64,000 nucleotides of DNA, from contig NZ_LWMS01000044.1 in assembly GCF_003149675.1 (NCBI RefSeq), forward strand, positions 1 to 64,000, given 5' to 3'. Both the position numbers and the translations under genes were made by a program. Source of the DNA: Methanosphaera cuniculi. GTDB taxonomy: Archaea > Methanobacteriota > Methanobacteria > Methanobacteriales > Methanobacteriaceae. The notes beneath the pieces are model-generated. The model was given only the letters and a program-made list of their open reading frames with translations, was not told where the DNA came from and did not search any database. How positions within the stretch are numbered: the first letter of the stretch is position 1; each line of letters starts with the position of its first letter. Shown here one piece after another: positions 63,395-64,000 of the stretch.

Positions 63395-63925
63395 ATGTAT
63401 TTCATAGCTTTTATAATTACAATACTTAGTGCATTATTCTCAGAAATTTGTTTTATATGTATTGATTTATTTATATTTTTATTACTCATAGACTTTATGT
63501 GTGCTGCAATAGCATTTGCAATGATTATAATAGGAATTCGACGAAATACATTTAACTCACAGGGAAAACCAGTATTTGAAGATAATATTTTATCAAGAAT
63601 ACCTAAAATAGTTCTAGGTCTAAAAAAGCATACATTCCGGTATAAAAATGATTCAAACATCGAATTTAGTGATAAATATTATTCATCAAAGTCATACCTA
63701 ATTTTAGCATCTATAACAGGATTTATACCACTTGGAATAGGACTTTACACATTTGTAATGATGGGAAATTTTATACTTCTATTATGGGGAATTATAGTAG
63801 AAACATTTGTACTATTTCCTGATATATTAGATAATGTATTACCATTTAATCTTAAAACTCTTAAAGGATACGCACTTTTATATATTATGCCAATAGTTTC
63901 AATAATAGTAACATTCACAATATAA
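63395..63925 (+). CDS. Multi-helix membrane protein, unknown
   Basis: From ATG 63395 it has 176 residues; ATG 63311 would add 28 Lys/Ile-rich residues overlapping the previous gene and is less likely. Four or five membrane helices are visible: near the N-terminus (IAFIITILSALF, LFIFLLLIDFMCAAIAFAMI), and three in the second half (YLILASITGFIPLGIGLYTF, FILLLWGIIVETFVLF, YALLYIMPIVSIIVTF). A soluble loop of about 55 residues lies between them. It forms a small cluster with the preceding membrane gene. No family is recognised. Confidence 0.65.
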   Translation: MYFIAFIITILSALFSEICFICIDLFIFLLLIDFMCAAIAFAMIIIGIRRNTFNSQGKPVFEDNILSRIPKIVLGLKKHTFRYKNDSNIEFSDKYYSSKSYLILASITGFIPLGIGLYTFVMMGNFILLLWGIIVETFVLFPDILDNVLPFNLKTLKGYALLYIMPIVSIIVTFTI

Positions 63926-64000
63926 ATAGTTTCAATTATAAAAATAAATAAATAAATCGAAAAGATAATAGGAGAAAAAAAAGATAATGACACTTTTAAA

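Noticed and set aside
1-64000. tRNA or rRNA genes, including a tRNA attachment site at the provirus right end
   Set aside because: No cloverleaf-type sequence was noticed; the right border lies in a protein-coding gene instead.

Overview
The window is a very A+T-rich archaeal sequence, and everything in it fits a member of the Methanobacteriales, most likely Methanosphaera. The host genes include F420H2 oxidase (FprA), a thermonicotianamine-synthase-like protein, a class III signal peptide pilin with its A24-type prepilin peptidase, a DUF2070 protein and archaeal-type glutamate synthase. The viral genes target pseudomurein, the cell wall of that order. The genus assignment is inference from composition and gene content.

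Positions 1 to about 48,410 are most of a tailed provirus, with nearly every gene on the + strand. Its left end and any integrase lie outside the window. An iteron-like cluster of GTAACA motifs (24-231) precedes an archaeo-eukaryotic primase with a DnaG-type zinc finger. After several small proteins comes a nucleotide and transcription module: class III ribonucleotide reductase, dCTP deaminase, thymidylate kinase and a TFB-like factor. Two small membrane proteins follow (holin/XhlA-like). The head module is terminase, portal, MuF-like protein, protease-scaffold, major capsid protein and an Ig-fold protein that has no canonical start codon. The tail module is that of a contractile-tailed (myovirus-type) particle: connectors, tail terminator, sheath, tube, chaperone with a probable -1 frameshift extension, OB-fold spike, 1692-residue tape measure, peptidoglycan-binding-like spacer, hub, transglutaminase-like protein, gp25-like wedge and baseplate J. 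Large Ig-like and beta-helix fibre or adhesin proteins are mixed in. The right end carries two proteins that share an N-terminal wall-binding domain; the second has a C71/C39-like pseudomurein endoisopeptidase domain.

The right virus/host border falls inside a host gene. From 48,411 to 49,142 there is an open frame for only the C-terminal part of an archaeal A24 prepilin peptidase, without the catalytic N-terminal half. Its stop overlaps the start of a class III signal peptide pilin-like gene. The provirus has apparently inserted into the peptidase gene.

Positions 49,680 to 64,000 are host chromosome: serine acetyltransferase, archaeal glutamate synthase, thiM-thiE, a nicotianamine synthase homologue, an oxygen-defence cluster on the minus strand (FprA, superoxide reductase, rubrerythrin), DUF2070, two head-to-head fragments of type I restriction specificity genes (hsdS), fumarate hydratase beta subunit, and small coiled-coil, AbrB-like and membrane proteins.

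The most notable points are a contractile-tail virus in a pseudomurein methanogen, its insertion into a prepilin peptidase gene, a likely ATT-initiated virion gene, a tail chaperone frameshift, several wall-binding or wall-cutting domains spread over the tail, and a broken inverted hsdS locus.
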